DNA of 54,934 nt, taken from NCBI GenBank assembly GCA_028279245.1, contig JANQOE010000080.1, positions 1-54,934 of the forward strand, written 5' to 3'. Shown piece after piece: positions 24,598-33,800 of this stretch (the stretch's first letter is position 1; every line of letters starts with the position of its first letter). A model generated the notes under the pieces. The model ran no database searches, was not told the DNA's origin, and worked only from the letters and a program-made list of their open reading frames with translations. The DNA is from Alphaproteobacteria bacterium (GTDB lineage: Bacteria > Pseudomonadota > Alphaproteobacteria > UBA6615). The position numbers and the translations under genes are program-made.

Positions 24598-26867
24598 TGC
24601 TGCGCCTCCGCCAGCAGGTCGTTGATAGCCCTGACCGCATCGTCGGCGCCGTTGGGTTTCGCGATGCGAAGAGCGTTTGTCCGTAGTGTCTCCCGGACAT
24701 TTGGGTCCATCATTGCGTCGAGCAAAGGATCTAAGCTCTCGCGGTCGCCTTTGGCCCAGAACAGGCCCGCACCGTGCTCAGTGGCGAAGGCGGCGCGCGC
24801 CGCCTGATCATCCATGGATTCATGGGTGTTCGGGCTGAAGATTGGCGGAAGGCCGAGCGAGATAACCTCATTGAATGAATTGTACCCAGCTGCAGTCACG
24901 GTGAAATCGAACGCCGCGTAGTACCGTGTCAGCGGGAAGCCGCGGACCCGCTTCAGGCTGGGCCAGTAGCTGAACGAGTTGAATGACATGAGCCACTCGG
25001 CGACGACAACCTGCAGTTTCGGGAACCGGCTGCACGAGGCAACGATGTGGTCGACGAGCGAGACGATATCCCGGTTGGTGCCACTGCCAAGCTGAAGCAG
25101 CACGGCCGGCAGCTTGGGATCTAATCCAATCTTAGCAGCAGCCTCCTCGCGCGGGAGGATTTCGTCCTGATCCTGGCACCGGATGGGTGGCGTGGTGAGA
25201 GCGCGCCCACGGTGGACAGTCGTGGCGCCGAGGTCGCGGGACGATGCGATATCCTCTGGCTCGAGAATCAGGTCGAAGAACTTTTGCCTGCCGATGAATG
25301 GCTCGTGCCGTTGACCGGGCCGCCACATGCCGCGGCGGACCCAAACGAGTTGGCAATCGGATCGCTCGGCGGCGGCTTTGATGAGTCCGCTATAGGCGTG
25401 GTTGCCGTCAAAAACGATCAGTGAAATCCCATAGAAATCGAGAAGCTGATCCAGTTGCTGTCGCAGCCATCTGTTCCATGCCGCGTTGTCGCTATGGGTC
25501 TGTGTCTGTGACGGTATGTATTCGACGGGGTAACCGCACTGCTCGACAACTGACGTTGCCTGGCTCATTGTCGCGAATATCGGCTCGATACCGGTCGGCA
25601 TTCGTCGGGCGATCGCCAACAGCCGGGTCAAATGACCGATACCAACGCCATTCGAACTCATGAACAGGGCGCGCTTGTTTGTGGTCGGCTTCCTCGGTTC
25701 AGGCTTGCGAGGCGCATGGGCAATCAGCTCACCGAGGCGGGCGACCAAGAGGTCCGCCTGACCGATGGCCTGGGAGCGCATTCGTGCTCGTTGTGCTGTT
25801 GCCAGGTAAAGGGCCCGATCCTCATGGAGGTGCTGCGCCTCTTCTAAGACGCTCTCGGGTGGCAAGTACAAGGGCCCTGGACCGACCGCAGGCTCAAGGT
25901 TTGGCGGTAGCATCACCACAATGCCGTGGGCGATGGCCCATTGGATGGCGGTCACTGGGATATCGCGCGGATCCTCACCCGGATAGTAGATGAAGAAGTC
26001 GAGGCTGCGGATGAACTTCTGCCAACTGATGTCGCCGGCGCGGAAGAGATCCCAGTTGGCGGGTGGGTCGGTGATCGGCAATGCGCTGAGCTTGGGAAGG
26101 CCGAGGACCCTGAACTGTGCCTCGGTGTTGATCGGGTAGGCCCGCTGCATGGCCCCCAGGTCCGCTGGCCAGTCGGCCGTTTCCGTAGTGCAGATCCTGC
26201 CGGCTACGTAGTGGCTTCTGCCCACACGTATACCGTTGGGTTCACGACACTCAATGGCCGCCGGCCACGGTTCTTGATCACAGTCTAGGGCACTCGTGGC
26301 GTCTCTGATCCTGGCTAACGCGCCGACGCTTGAGGCTGTCCACTTTATGGGACCGAACAGGTTTTGGAGGAGCCGGTCCCTGGCCTCGAGGGCCGGGCCA
26401 TCGAGTTCCACCGAGTCCTTGTCGGCGACAGCCAGCGTGGAACGCGCGAGTATCCGTGGGATCGGGGCCGCGTAGTCCCGCTCTAGCCCCCGAAGAATGG
26501 CATGGGGCTGCCGGATGACCAGGATGTCGGTGTTGATGATGGCCGTGGCGGGGTCCACCGGCGTTGCGAGGCCCTGGCGGACGCATTCCTGGATTTCCGG
26601 GTTGATGAGATGCCATGCTCCCGCGTCGTGGGCCGGAACATGAACCAGGGTTGTGGTGTAGCCGGCTGCCGCCTGCACGCGGACTTGCTGGGCGATTTCC
26701 CAGCCCGGTTCCCGAAGACAGCGCAAATCGCCGATGATCGTGACGTCGGACTGGACGATGTTTGGTGCGGACGGTGCCGTGGATGCGTCATCGCGCACGG
26801 CATGATCACCCGATCCCGCCGAGACCAGTGACTGAGTCCCCCGTGGTTCTGTGCTCTTTTTGACCAT
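24594..26867 (-). CDS. Two-domain glycosyltransferase fusion
   Basis: A 757-residue protein with two GT-B-like halves. Residues about 40-370 open DVTIIGDLRCLREPGWEIAQ and QVRVQAAAGYTTTLVHVPA, a known glycosyltransferase N-terminus in surface-glycan clusters. From about residue 398 a GT28/MurG-like unit begins, with 'MSSNGVGIGHLTRLLAIARR', ending in AAGYNSFNEVISLGLPPIF and the FSPNTHES donor site. The first half lacks an obvious donor-binding motif, so it may be an acceptor-side or structural domain. The operon order is this gene, the unknown 213-residue protein, then the GT4-like enzyme. The sugar specificity is unknown. Confidence 0.75.
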   Translation of the reverse strand: MVKKSTEPRGTQSLVSAGSGDHAVRDDASTAPSAPNIVQSDVTIIGDLRCLREPGWEIAQQVRVQAAAGYTTTLVHVPAHDAGAWHLINPEIQECVRQGLATPVDPATAIINTDILVIRQPHAILRGLERDYAAPIPRILARSTLAVADKDSVELDGPALEARDRLLQNLFGPIKWTASSVGALARIRDATSALDCDQEPWPAAIECREPNGIRVGRSHYVAGRICTTETADWPADLGAMQRAYPINTEAQFRVLGLPKLSALPITDPPANWDLFRAGDISWQKFIRSLDFFIYYPGEDPRDIPVTAIQWAIAHGIVVMLPPNLEPAVGPGPLYLPPESVLEEAQHLHEDRALYLATAQRARMRSQAIGQADLLVARLGELIAHAPRKPEPRKPTTNKRALFMSSNGVGIGHLTRLLAIARRMPTGIEPIFATMSQATSVVEQCGYPVEYIPSQTQTHSDNAAWNRWLRQQLDQLLDFYGISLIVFDGNHAYSGLIKAAAERSDCQLVWVRRGMWRPGQRHEPFIGRQKFFDLILEPEDIASSRDLGATTVHRGRALTTPPIRCQDQDEILPREEAAAKIGLDPKLPAVLLQLGSGTNRDIVSLVDHIVASCSRFPKLQVVVAEWLMSFNSFSYWPSLKRVRGFPLTRYYAAFDFTVTAAGYNSFNEVISLGLPPIFSPNTHESMDDQAARAAFATEHGAGLFWAKGDRESLDPLLDAMMDPNVRETLRTNALRIAKPNGADDAVRAINDLLAEAQQ

Positions 26868-27028
26868 CCGCCCAAATGTGTCGTGGCGCAGCCGTTTCGC
26901 TGTCGACCGCGAGATCTTCGCGTTTCCAAGCCCAGATTTAGTTAACAGTCAGGACTAAAGCTTTCATTAATTCAAACGGCTGGCCCACCCCACCACTTCT
27001 GGAAAAAGTGAGGCCTGCCAACTGCTTG
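26868..27028. promoter_or_regulatory. Upstream region of glycan operon
   Basis: 161 bp that precede the minus-strand operon starting at 26867, so the promoter for it should lie here. It also holds the 3' side of the small gene at 27029. An AT-rich part (about 26935-26975) is the most likely promoter zone. No clear hexamers were assigned. Confidence 0.35.
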
Positions 27029-27241
27029 CTAGCCAGCCCTGCTCTGGACCGTTGACCTGGATCGGGGGGTGCGGCGCTGCCAGGCCTTTATGGCGCGCTG
27101 GATAGATATTCGCAGCATGTCGGTGGCCTCGTCGATGGAGGCGGTCTGTCCGTGCAGAAGCTTTTCTTTCTCGGCGGCGAACGCCAGGGCGCAGTTAACG
27201 ACTTCCAGCAGGTAGGGATCGGTTGGGTCGACGTTTTTCAC
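27029..27241 (-). CDS. Small DPTDPYLL-family protein, copy 1
   Basis: A 70-residue charged helical protein of unknown function. It shares the stretch 'DPTDPYLLEVVNCALAF', then EKEKLLHGQ and AIKAWQRR, with a second copy at 34632-34832. The two copies bracket the YcaO/TfuA locus and lie on the same strand. No membrane segment or known domain is visible. It may be a small regulator or adaptor; that is a guess. The start is ATG at 27241. Confidence 0.65.
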   Translation of the reverse strand: MKNVDPTDPYLLEVVNCALAFAAEKEKLLHGQTASIDEATDMLRISIQRAIKAWQRRTPRSRSTVQSRAG

Positions 27242-27486
27242 ACGAAAAGACTAATGGAGCGGGTGAGGCGATTCTGAGTCTCGATTGAGTCTGCGCGGGA
27301 TTAGGAGCCATGGTTGGTGCGGAGTCTTATTTTGACCGTATAACCCTATGTTTTTATGATACTTTTCCCGCCCCTGTTTTGCGGTATCGTTTGGCGCAGG
27401 TGCTGATGTGGCGACACAGTGTTGACCCAATTTGGAGCACCGTCGGCCCGATAATGTGCACGTGATTTCGATCTTGAGAGGCTGCC
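27242..27486. other. 245-bp region upstream of XRE regulator
   Basis: AT-richer than its neighbours. It lies between the small minus-strand gene and the plus-strand XRE gene, so promoters on both strands are expected. TTGACC at 27422-27427 and GATAAT at 27450-27455 resemble promoter hexamers but are 22 bases apart, too far for a normal sigma-70 promoter. Confidence 0.35.
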
Positions 27487-27771
27487 ATGTCGGAAATGAC
27501 ACCGCACTTGTGTCGGGCGTCTCGCGCATTGCTTGGTTGGTCCAGGCAGGACTTGGCCGAAGCCACGCGTGTCAGCCTGCCGACGGTAGAGGCTTACGAG
27601 GCGGCAGATACGCATGGTTGCCGTTGGGCCCTCGAACCACTGCTCATGCGAACTCTCAAGAAGGCTGGCATCCAGATATTCATGAGAGATGACTGGGGCG
27701 GTCCCGGTGTTCGCTTGCAGCAGTTGCCGGACACTTTCTCCAATGACCTCGCCGCCGAGGCAGCCGAGTAA
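27487..27771 (+). CDS. XRE-family HTH regulator
   Basis: A 94-residue DNA-binding protein. The helix-turn-helix covers about residues 12-45: 'RALLGWSRQDLAEATRVSLP', then TVEAYEAAD. The tail 'DDWGGPGVRLQQLPD' resembles the C-terminal part of small XRE regulators common in alphaproteobacteria. It precedes the candidate precursor gene by 171 bp in the same direction and is the closest regulator to it, so it may control the operon or itself. The ATG is preceded by a GAGAGG-like site. Confidence 0.78.
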   Translation: MSEMTPHLCRASRALLGWSRQDLAEATRVSLPTVEAYEAADTHGCRWALEPLLMRTLKKAGIQIFMRDDWGGPGVRLQQLPDTFSNDLAAEAAE

Positions 27772-27790
27772 TTGGATTGAAGTTGATTCG

Positions 27791-27851
27791 ATAAACCGAG
27801 AATAGTTGGTACATCCGTGTCGATGTTATGCCGAGATTGTGTTCGGTTTAT
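27791..27851. promoter_or_regulatory. 9-bp inverted repeat upstream of the peptide gene
   Basis: ATAAACCGA (27791-27799) pairs exactly with TCGGTTTAT (27843-27851), with 43 bases between. It lies 92 bp before the candidate precursor gene. It may be a paired operator for one of the local regulators, or the stem of a leader RNA. Confidence 0.5.
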
Positions 27852-27942
27852 GTGTCCTGACTATCTTCCGACGGCTGTTGTTGATTTACGCGTTCCGACG
27901 TTGCCAGTATCGCATCGCGACAACACCTGTGGGAGCAGGAAA

Positions 27943-28146
27943 ATGGAAACGCAGTTCTCGAGACCTGGTCAAGTGGTTCGCGGTGCTGACGGTGCGCTGT
28001 ATCAAGTTAGCAAGCGCGGCGTGGCGTTATTGTCTAATCAACCGGTGACGCCGGTCAGTATCGGATCTATCGGTGCCGCACTACCCGCGTGGAGCGATAT
28101 CGACAACAGTTCGGCGCGGACATTCATCACGCCGTCGGGGCACTAG
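27943..28146 (+). CDS. Candidate RiPP precursor peptide
   Basis: A 67-residue small protein: the N-terminal part opens METQFSRPGQVVRGADGALY and the C-terminal part ends ARTFITPSGH. It has no known domain. The reasons to see it as a precursor are position and context: it lies directly before a YcaO gene, with GGGAGCAGGA as a strong purine-rich ribosome binding site, and a perfect hairpin with T-run follows its stop by 14 bases. Such a hairpin commonly keeps precursor transcripts more abundant than those of the modifying enzymes. Cysteines are absent. S/T, G and small residues fill the C-terminal half, which fits backbone modification (for example thioamidation) better than azoline formation from Cys. 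That it is the substrate is an inference. Confidence 0.6.
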   Translation: METQFSRPGQVVRGADGALYQVSKRGVALLSNQPVTPVSIGSIGAALPAWSDIDNSSARTFITPSGH

Positions 28147-28160
28147 TACCCTGGTATGAC

Positions 28161-28190
28161 GGAGGGTCCGCTTCCGGACCCTCCGCTTTT
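28161..28190 (+). terminator. Hairpin between precursor and YcaO genes
   Basis: GGAGGGTCCG (28161-28170), tetraloop CTTC, CGGACCCTCC (28175-28184), GC, then TTTT (28187-28190). It is a perfect 10-bp stem. It stands between the peptide stop (28146) and the probable YcaO start (28194). It most likely acts as a partial terminator or attenuator that lowers YcaO expression relative to the peptide, or protects the peptide mRNA 3' end. Confidence 0.82.
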
Positions 28191-28193
28191 GCC

Positions 28194-29417
28194 ATGTCTT
28201 GTTTGTTGGACTCACCTGGCTGCGGCCTGGACGACGTGTTTCGCGCGGTTGGGCCGGCGCAGACTCTTGCGCGGGTTGCGCCGTTCTTTCCCGTCATGGG
28301 AATTACGCGGGTCGCCAACGTCACCGGTTTGGACCGGGTCGGCATTCCCGTAGTGTTGGTGTGCCGGCCGAATTCCAGATCCGTGGCCGTTTCGCAAGGC
28401 AAGGGTGTCGATCTGGATTCAGCGAAGGCCTCCGGGGTCATGGAATCTGTAGAGAGTTACCATGCGGAGCGGTTGCAGGGCCCGCTACTGATGGGGAGCC
28501 TGGAGGAACTTCGCTACGACCACAGGCTGGCCGACGTGACTCGATTGCCGTGCCACCGGAGCACTGCGATTTCGGGTCAGTGTCGGACACTCTGGATGGC
28601 GGGTGACAACCTGTTGGGTGACGATGTCCCAACACTGGTGCCGTACGATCTGGTGCGCCTGGATTTCACGCGTGATGCAGGTGCGACATCGGGGTTTGCT
28701 TCCGGCTCGAATGGGCTCGCGTCCGGCAACTCCAAGCTGGAGGCAGTGTGTCATGCGATATGCGAGCTGCTCGAACGCGATGCGACGACGCTCTGGCATT
28801 TGCAAGGCTGTCATGCCGCCACGAAGCTGGATACGGAGACAGTCGACGATGAAGTCTCTTGTGACTTGCTGCAGAGGTTTGCGTCGGCTGACGTTGCCGT
28901 TGGTGCGTGGGATACAACGTCCGATTCCGGTGTGCCGTCGTTCCTGTGCCGTGCCGTTTCAAGTGATCCTTGGTCCGGTCACACGGTGCGGCCAGCGACC
29001 GGCATGGGATGTCATCCCAACCGTGCTGTTGCACTGCGCCGTGCGCTGACCGAGGCGGCGCAAAGCCGATTAACCTTTATCTCCGGCGCGCGGGACGACT
29101 TGTTTCGCGAGGATTATGCGCGGCTGCTTGGGCCGGATGTACAGGCGCGTTGGCTGTCGACGGTGCAGGTCGCGCCGCAGCGTTGCTTTGCAGACGTACC
29201 GACCTGGCCCGGCGGATCCCTGAAGGACGCGGTTGACTGGTTGCTCGACCGGCTGCGATCGATCGGAATTGATCAGGCGATTGTTGTCGACCTGACGCGC
29301 CCCGAGTTTGAAGTGCCGGTGGTGAAGGTGATCGTCCCGGGACTCGAGGGCATCGACGATGCGGGATACGTTTTGGGTGAGCGTGGCGCGGCGGTGTTGG
29401 CGAAGGCCGCAGCATGA
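28194..29417 (+). CDS. YcaO-domain protein (TfuA-associated type)
   Basis: A 407-residue YcaO enzyme. ATP/Mg-binding motifs are visible: 'SQGKGVDLDSAKASGVMES', then 'SNGLASGNSKLEAVCHAICE' with LLERDA, and later 'RALTEAAQSRL'. YcaO proteins use ATP to activate backbone amides; those paired with TfuA are linked to thioamide formation. The N-terminus 'FRAVGPAQTLARVAPFFPVM' fits TfuA-linked members. ATG at 28194 lies just past the hairpin but has no good ribosome binding site. An in-frame ATG at 28089 would include the hairpin and overlap the peptide gene, so the true start is uncertain. It overlaps tfuA by 4 bases. Confidence 0.9.
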   Translation: MSCLLDSPGCGLDDVFRAVGPAQTLARVAPFFPVMGITRVANVTGLDRVGIPVVLVCRPNSRSVAVSQGKGVDLDSAKASGVMESVESYHAERLQGPLLMGSLEELRYDHRLADVTRLPCHRSTAISGQCRTLWMAGDNLLGDDVPTLVPYDLVRLDFTRDAGATSGFASGSNGLASGNSKLEAVCHAICELLERDATTLWHLQGCHAATKLDTETVDDEVSCDLLQRFASADVAVGAWDTTSDSGVPSFLCRAVSSDPWSGHTVRPATGMGCHPNRAVALRRALTEAAQSRLTFISGARDDLFREDYARLLGPDVQARWLSTVQVAPQRCFADVPTWPGGSLKDAVDWLLDRLRSIGIDQAIVVDLTRPEFEVPVVKVIVPGLEGIDDAGYVLGERGAAVLAKAAA

Positions 29418-30166
29418 AACCGGTCGTCTTCCTAGGCCCGACATTGCCGGCTCGTGAGGCGGCACGCTTGCTAGACGCGACATACCTGCCACCCGTTTCG
29501 CAGGGTGACGTGTATCGCAGCGTCGCCGCATCCCCACCGCTGATCGGTATTGTCGATGGGTACTTCGAGGGCGTCCCTGCCGTCTGGCACAAGGAAATCT
29601 TGTTTGCGCTGGACCGCGGTATTCCCGTGGTGGGCGCCGGAAGCATGGGGGCGTTGCGGGCGGCTGAGTTGGCACCGTTCGGTATGCAGGGTGTCGGGGC
29701 TGTTTTCGAGTGTTTCCGTGACGGCGTACTGGAAGATGACGACGAAGTGGCGGTGACGCACGGACCGGCCGAACTGGGTTATCCGCAAACGTCTTTGGCG
29801 ATGGTCGACATCAGGTTCACTTTGGACCGGGCAGTCCGCGAGCAGGTCATCGATGGCCAACTGCGCACCGAAATCGAGTTCCACGCAAAGGCGCTTCATT
29901 ACAAGGACCGGTGTCTTGAGGCGATCGCTGACGTTGGCCGTGTTGGACCACAGTCGGCGCGTGGTTTCGCCCGGCTGCTGGACTGGTGGTCGCAAGGTCA
30001 TGTGAGTCAGAAGCGGCGTGACGCGATGGCGATGCTGCAGACCGTGCGAACAAAAGCGGCAAGCTGTGACAATGGTGTGCCATCACGGACCTTTCATTTC
30101 GAACGGACTTTGTTATGGGACCGGAATGTTAGTTTGCTGGAGGAACAGAACGCCCAGGTGAACTGA
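29414..30166 (+). CDS. TfuA-like protein
   Basis: A 250-residue protein of the TfuA family, named for trifolitoxin production. The core is visible in KPVVFLGPTLPAREAARLL, 'IGIVDGYFEGVPAVWHKEIL' and 'GIPVVGAGSMGALRAAELAP'. TfuA proteins partner with YcaO and are thought to assist backbone thioamidation, probably by delivering sulfide or aiding ATP use. The start overlaps the YcaO stop (ATGA), so the two are made together. The C-terminal third is helical and less conserved. It is followed after 10 bases by the Crp-type regulator. Confidence 0.9.
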   Translation: MKPVVFLGPTLPAREAARLLDATYLPPVSQGDVYRSVAASPPLIGIVDGYFEGVPAVWHKEILFALDRGIPVVGAGSMGALRAAELAPFGMQGVGAVFECFRDGVLEDDDEVAVTHGPAELGYPQTSLAMVDIRFTLDRAVREQVIDGQLRTEIEFHAKALHYKDRCLEAIADVGRVGPQSARGFARLLDWWSQGHVSQKRRDAMAMLQTVRTKAASCDNGVPSRTFHFERTLLWDRNVSLLEEQNAQVN

Positions 30167-30176
30167 AAGACTCCAC

Positions 30177-30866
30177 GTGCGAACTGACGTGCCAGAGGCC
30201 CTGTCCCGCAACGAGGTGCTGGGGCTGTTGGGGCCAGACGATTTGCAGGAGGTGCTGGGGTTCGCACGCCGGGTGGCCTTGGCGAAGGGCGACACGGTGT
30301 TTCACAAGGGCGACCCCGGCGACGCGCTCTATGCGGTTCTTTCGGGCCGCGTCGGGATAAGCTCCAGTTCCGGACTGGGGAAAGAGGTTTTCCTTAACAT
30401 TATGGAGCCCGGCGAGGTCTTCGGTGAAATCGCCCTGTTGGATGGCGGTGCCCGCACGGCGCAGGCCATGGTCATGGAACCTGCGGTGTTGCTCCGCATC
30501 GACCGCAGCCGGTTTCTGCCGTTTCTTGAGAGGCGACCGACGTTGTGTCTCCGATTGATGAAACTGCTGTGTGACCGGCTGCGCTGGACGAGCGATATGA
30601 TCGAGAGTGTGATTTTTCTCGATATCCCGCGGCGCCTCGCAAAGCGCATTCTGGTACTGGCTGACGAGCATGGCCGCGAGGCGGCCGATGGGGTTCAAGT
30701 CGATGTCGGACTGTCGCAGGAGGATCTGGCGAACATGCTCGGGGCGACCCGCGAGAGCGTCAACAAGGTGCTGCGGGTCTTCCAACAGCAAGGCTTCATC
30801 GCGTACAGCCGGGGCGCCTTGCGCGTGCTGAACCGGGAGGCACTTCAGGGCATGGCTGCCGCGTAG
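30177..30866 (+). CDS. Crp/Fnr-family regulator with cNMP-binding cassette
   Basis: A 229-residue regulator. The cyclic-nucleotide domain holds the phosphate-binding cassette 'FGEIALLDGGARTA' near residues 82-95, with Glu84, Arg93 and Thr94 matching the cAMP-contact pattern of Crp (GE..., R-S/T-A). No Fnr-type N-terminal cysteines are seen. The C-terminal HTH reads LSQEDLANMLGATRESVNKV followed by LRVFQQQGFIAYSRG. It starts 10 bases after tfuA, so it is probably in the same operon. The start codon is GTG; an alternative in-frame GTG is at 30189. The last 22 bases overlap the convergent cyclase-ATPase gene. Confidence 0.88.
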   Translation: MRTDVPEALSRNEVLGLLGPDDLQEVLGFARRVALAKGDTVFHKGDPGDALYAVLSGRVGISSSSGLGKEVFLNIMEPGEVFGEIALLDGGARTAQAMVMEPAVLLRIDRSRFLPFLERRPTLCLRLMKLLCDRLRWTSDMIESVIFLDIPRRLAKRILVLADEHGREAADGVQVDVGLSQEDLANMLGATRESVNKVLRVFQQQGFIAYSRGALRVLNREALQGMAAA

Positions 30867-33800
30867 TTCTGGGAAGCCGACTCGTCGGGCGGTGCGCGGA
30901 GACCCATCGCGTCGAATGCGTTCTTCGCTCGGTTCGCATGCCGGGAGGCATCGTGTATCCGGCCGATCGCAGCGAGCGTTTTGGAAAGGCTAAGGTCGCA
31001 CAGCGACATCAACGTGTGCATCTCGCGGCGTTTGGCACGTTTCTGCGCCTCACCGAAGTGCCGAATGGCTTCCTCGGAATGGCCGTTTCCGCCGCTAGCC
31101 ACAGCCTTGGCCAGAGTCCAATGCGCCCAGGCCTCCTGGCCTCGTTCCCGGTTCTCCTTGGCCAGATCCAGCGCCTGTTGTGCATGAACCGCGGCCTCGT
31201 CGTTGCGGGACTCCAGTCGATCAAGTTCGGCCAGCCAACAGAGGAACAGCGACCTTCTGGCGGAGAGGTTGTGTCGCGCGGACAGTTCGACCGCCTGCTG
31301 AAGACTAAGACGGGCTTCGTCGCGGCGCTCCCCAAGGTTCCAGAGCACGTAGGCATGCGCCGCCTGCCCTAACGGCTGGAGCAGACGTAAACGCGCTCGG
31401 TCGCAGATATCGAGCCCCTTCCCGACCACCGGTAATGCCCGATCGAACTCGCCCTGGCGGATCAACACGACCCCCGTCGAGAGACAGGCAAATGCATGGC
31501 TGAAGAGGTCGGCGCTGTGCGACGCCATTACAATGCTCTCAACGCCGATGCTTAGCGCGCTGCGGAACTGCCCCAGTTCCGCGTAGACGCGCGCCAAGTA
31601 GGCGCGGGCGCCGATAGCTGCGACGCCCAGCAGGCCGAACTTGTCGTACGCGCGGTTTGCGGGAATCATTTGCAATCCGCGCCGCAGCAAGCGTTCCGCC
31701 ATGCGGTAGTGACCGGCCTCACAGAACAACATGCCCATGCGAATCGTGCTGGCGACTTGCTGGTCCTTGTGATCACAGCTTCGGGCGTACTGAAAGCCTT
31801 TTCGATCGGCCCGGATCGCCTTCGCATAATCGCCCCTAATCCAATGCAAGAGGGCCGTGTTCGATGAGATCTGTGCCTGTAGCCGCGGGTTGTTGATGTG
31901 GCTCGCCGTGTCCATGGCTTCGTCCAGATGATCGTGTGCTTCGTCCAACTGACCTAGGGCCAACAGACTTGGCGCAAGCTGCAACTGGGTGGCTGCCAAA
32001 CGTCGGAGATTGGCCGGGCTGGAGCCAAGAGCTTCGGCCGCGTAGAGGGCGCGGGACAAAGAGGATCTGGCTTCGGCATTCTGCGAGTCCGCCTGGGCAC
32101 GCGCCGCCGCGCGGCGGTTGTAGGTGTAGGCGCGCATCCAATCCTCCGCGCGATCGGCGTGATCGGCCATGCGCTGGATGTTGACCGTCGCGGTGCGCGG
32201 CGAACGTTTCTCGAGAACGTCGAGGATCTGTTGATGCAGTTGCTTGCGGTGTTGGCGCAGCAGCGTGTCGTAGGCGACCTCGTGAATCAGGTTGTGGCTG
32301 AACGTAAACTCTGGCGGTGTGAGAAATTTGGTTTGCCGAATGAGGCCTTTTTCTTGCAAATGCGTCAGGTGGATAGAGATCTGTCCGGCCGGCTGTTCCA
32401 CAATCGCCTCTAGAAGGCTGGTATCGAAGGTTCGGCCGATGGCTGCGGCGTGTAGCAGAATGTCTCGGTCGGCTGGGCCAAGTTGATCGATCCGCGCCGC
32501 GAGCGCACTGCGAAGCGTGACCGGTATGGCGAAGTCGCGCATCGATCGTCGCAGCCGGTAGCCGGTGTGGTCGGCGGTTTCCTCGAGTATGCCGCTTTCG
32601 ACCATTGCAGCAATGCATTCCTCGACATGGAACGGGTTGCCCTGGGTCTCCCGAACCAACGTCGACTTCATGTCACTTAGTGAGGGGTCTTCGCCAAGGT
32701 AGGCGTTGACGAGTTCATTGGCCGATCTGTTGCTCAGGGGTTGGAGTTCAATCGTATCGGTGAAGTGGATTGGGTGGATCGGGCTGGTCGAGCGGGCGCT
32801 GCAGACGAGCCCAATTCGTCCGTTTTTGAGGTTGGTGACAATTCGGTCTAGCAGCCGAAAAGCCGTTGAGTCGGCCCAGTGTATGTCTTCGCAGATCAGG
32901 AGGCATGGGCGGTCGCGGCTGGCGCCGACGACGGCTTGGGCAATCGCGCGCGCAGAGATCTCCAGCTTTTGGTCTGGTGCGAGGTTTTTCCAATCCGGCA
33001 AGTCCCGGTCGTCGCCGAGAAAGGCGGCGATGGCCTGGGCGTCGAGGCCGTGGTTGGCCGTGTGTCGGTGTTCCGGGATTATCAGTCGCCGCAACACCTC
33101 ACGGAAGGAGGCCAACGGTTGTGAGATCTCGGCGGGCTGGAAATCGCAGCGGAACACGGGTGGCAGCTTCGGTGTGCGAGACGTGGTCAGTTCGTGGATC
33201 AAGCGAGACTTGCCGATGCCCGGCTCGCCGGTGATCAGGATGCTGCGCCCCCCCTTCTTCACGGCGTCGCGCAGTATGGTGCGCAGAGTTTTCAATTCGT
33301 AATCCCGGCCGACGCATTTGGGTAAGCTCCGTCCGACCGGTGCCCGGGCATGTCTTGCCGTGGCACTGGCCGCGAGACGCTGCAGTTCAGCCACTTCTGT
33401 CACGCCGTCGCGCGTTGTTTGATAATGGCCAATGACACGCGTCTCGGCCCGCGATCCAAGCAGTTGCCGGGTTGTCGGGGATATCGCTGTGCGACTGGGC
33501 CGGGCCTGCTTCTGCAGGCGGGCGGCTTGGTGAACCGGTTCGCCCACGACCCGAATGGACGGATGGGCGCCGCCCTTAGACCCGTAGGCGACGACTTCCC
33601 CGGAACTGACGCCGACACGAAAGCGCACACGTGGTTCGTGTCGCTCGGCGTGCCGATGGATTGCCATGGCGGCTAGACAGGCCCGAAGTGCGTGATCCTC
33701 TTGGGCGCGCGGTGCGCCGAACACTGCGAGCACGCCGTCCCCAAGGATCTGGGCCACCGTTCCGCGAACGTGACGGATGCAGTTGCAGGCGGCCTCTATG

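Noticed and set aside
27422-27455. TTGACC and GATAAT as promoter of the XRE gene
   Set aside because: The 22-base spacing is too long for a standard sigma-70 promoter.
27806-28048. 80-codon frame overlapping the candidate precursor
   Set aside because: It is out of frame with the peptide, has no ribosome binding site and reads as a shadow of the 27943 gene.
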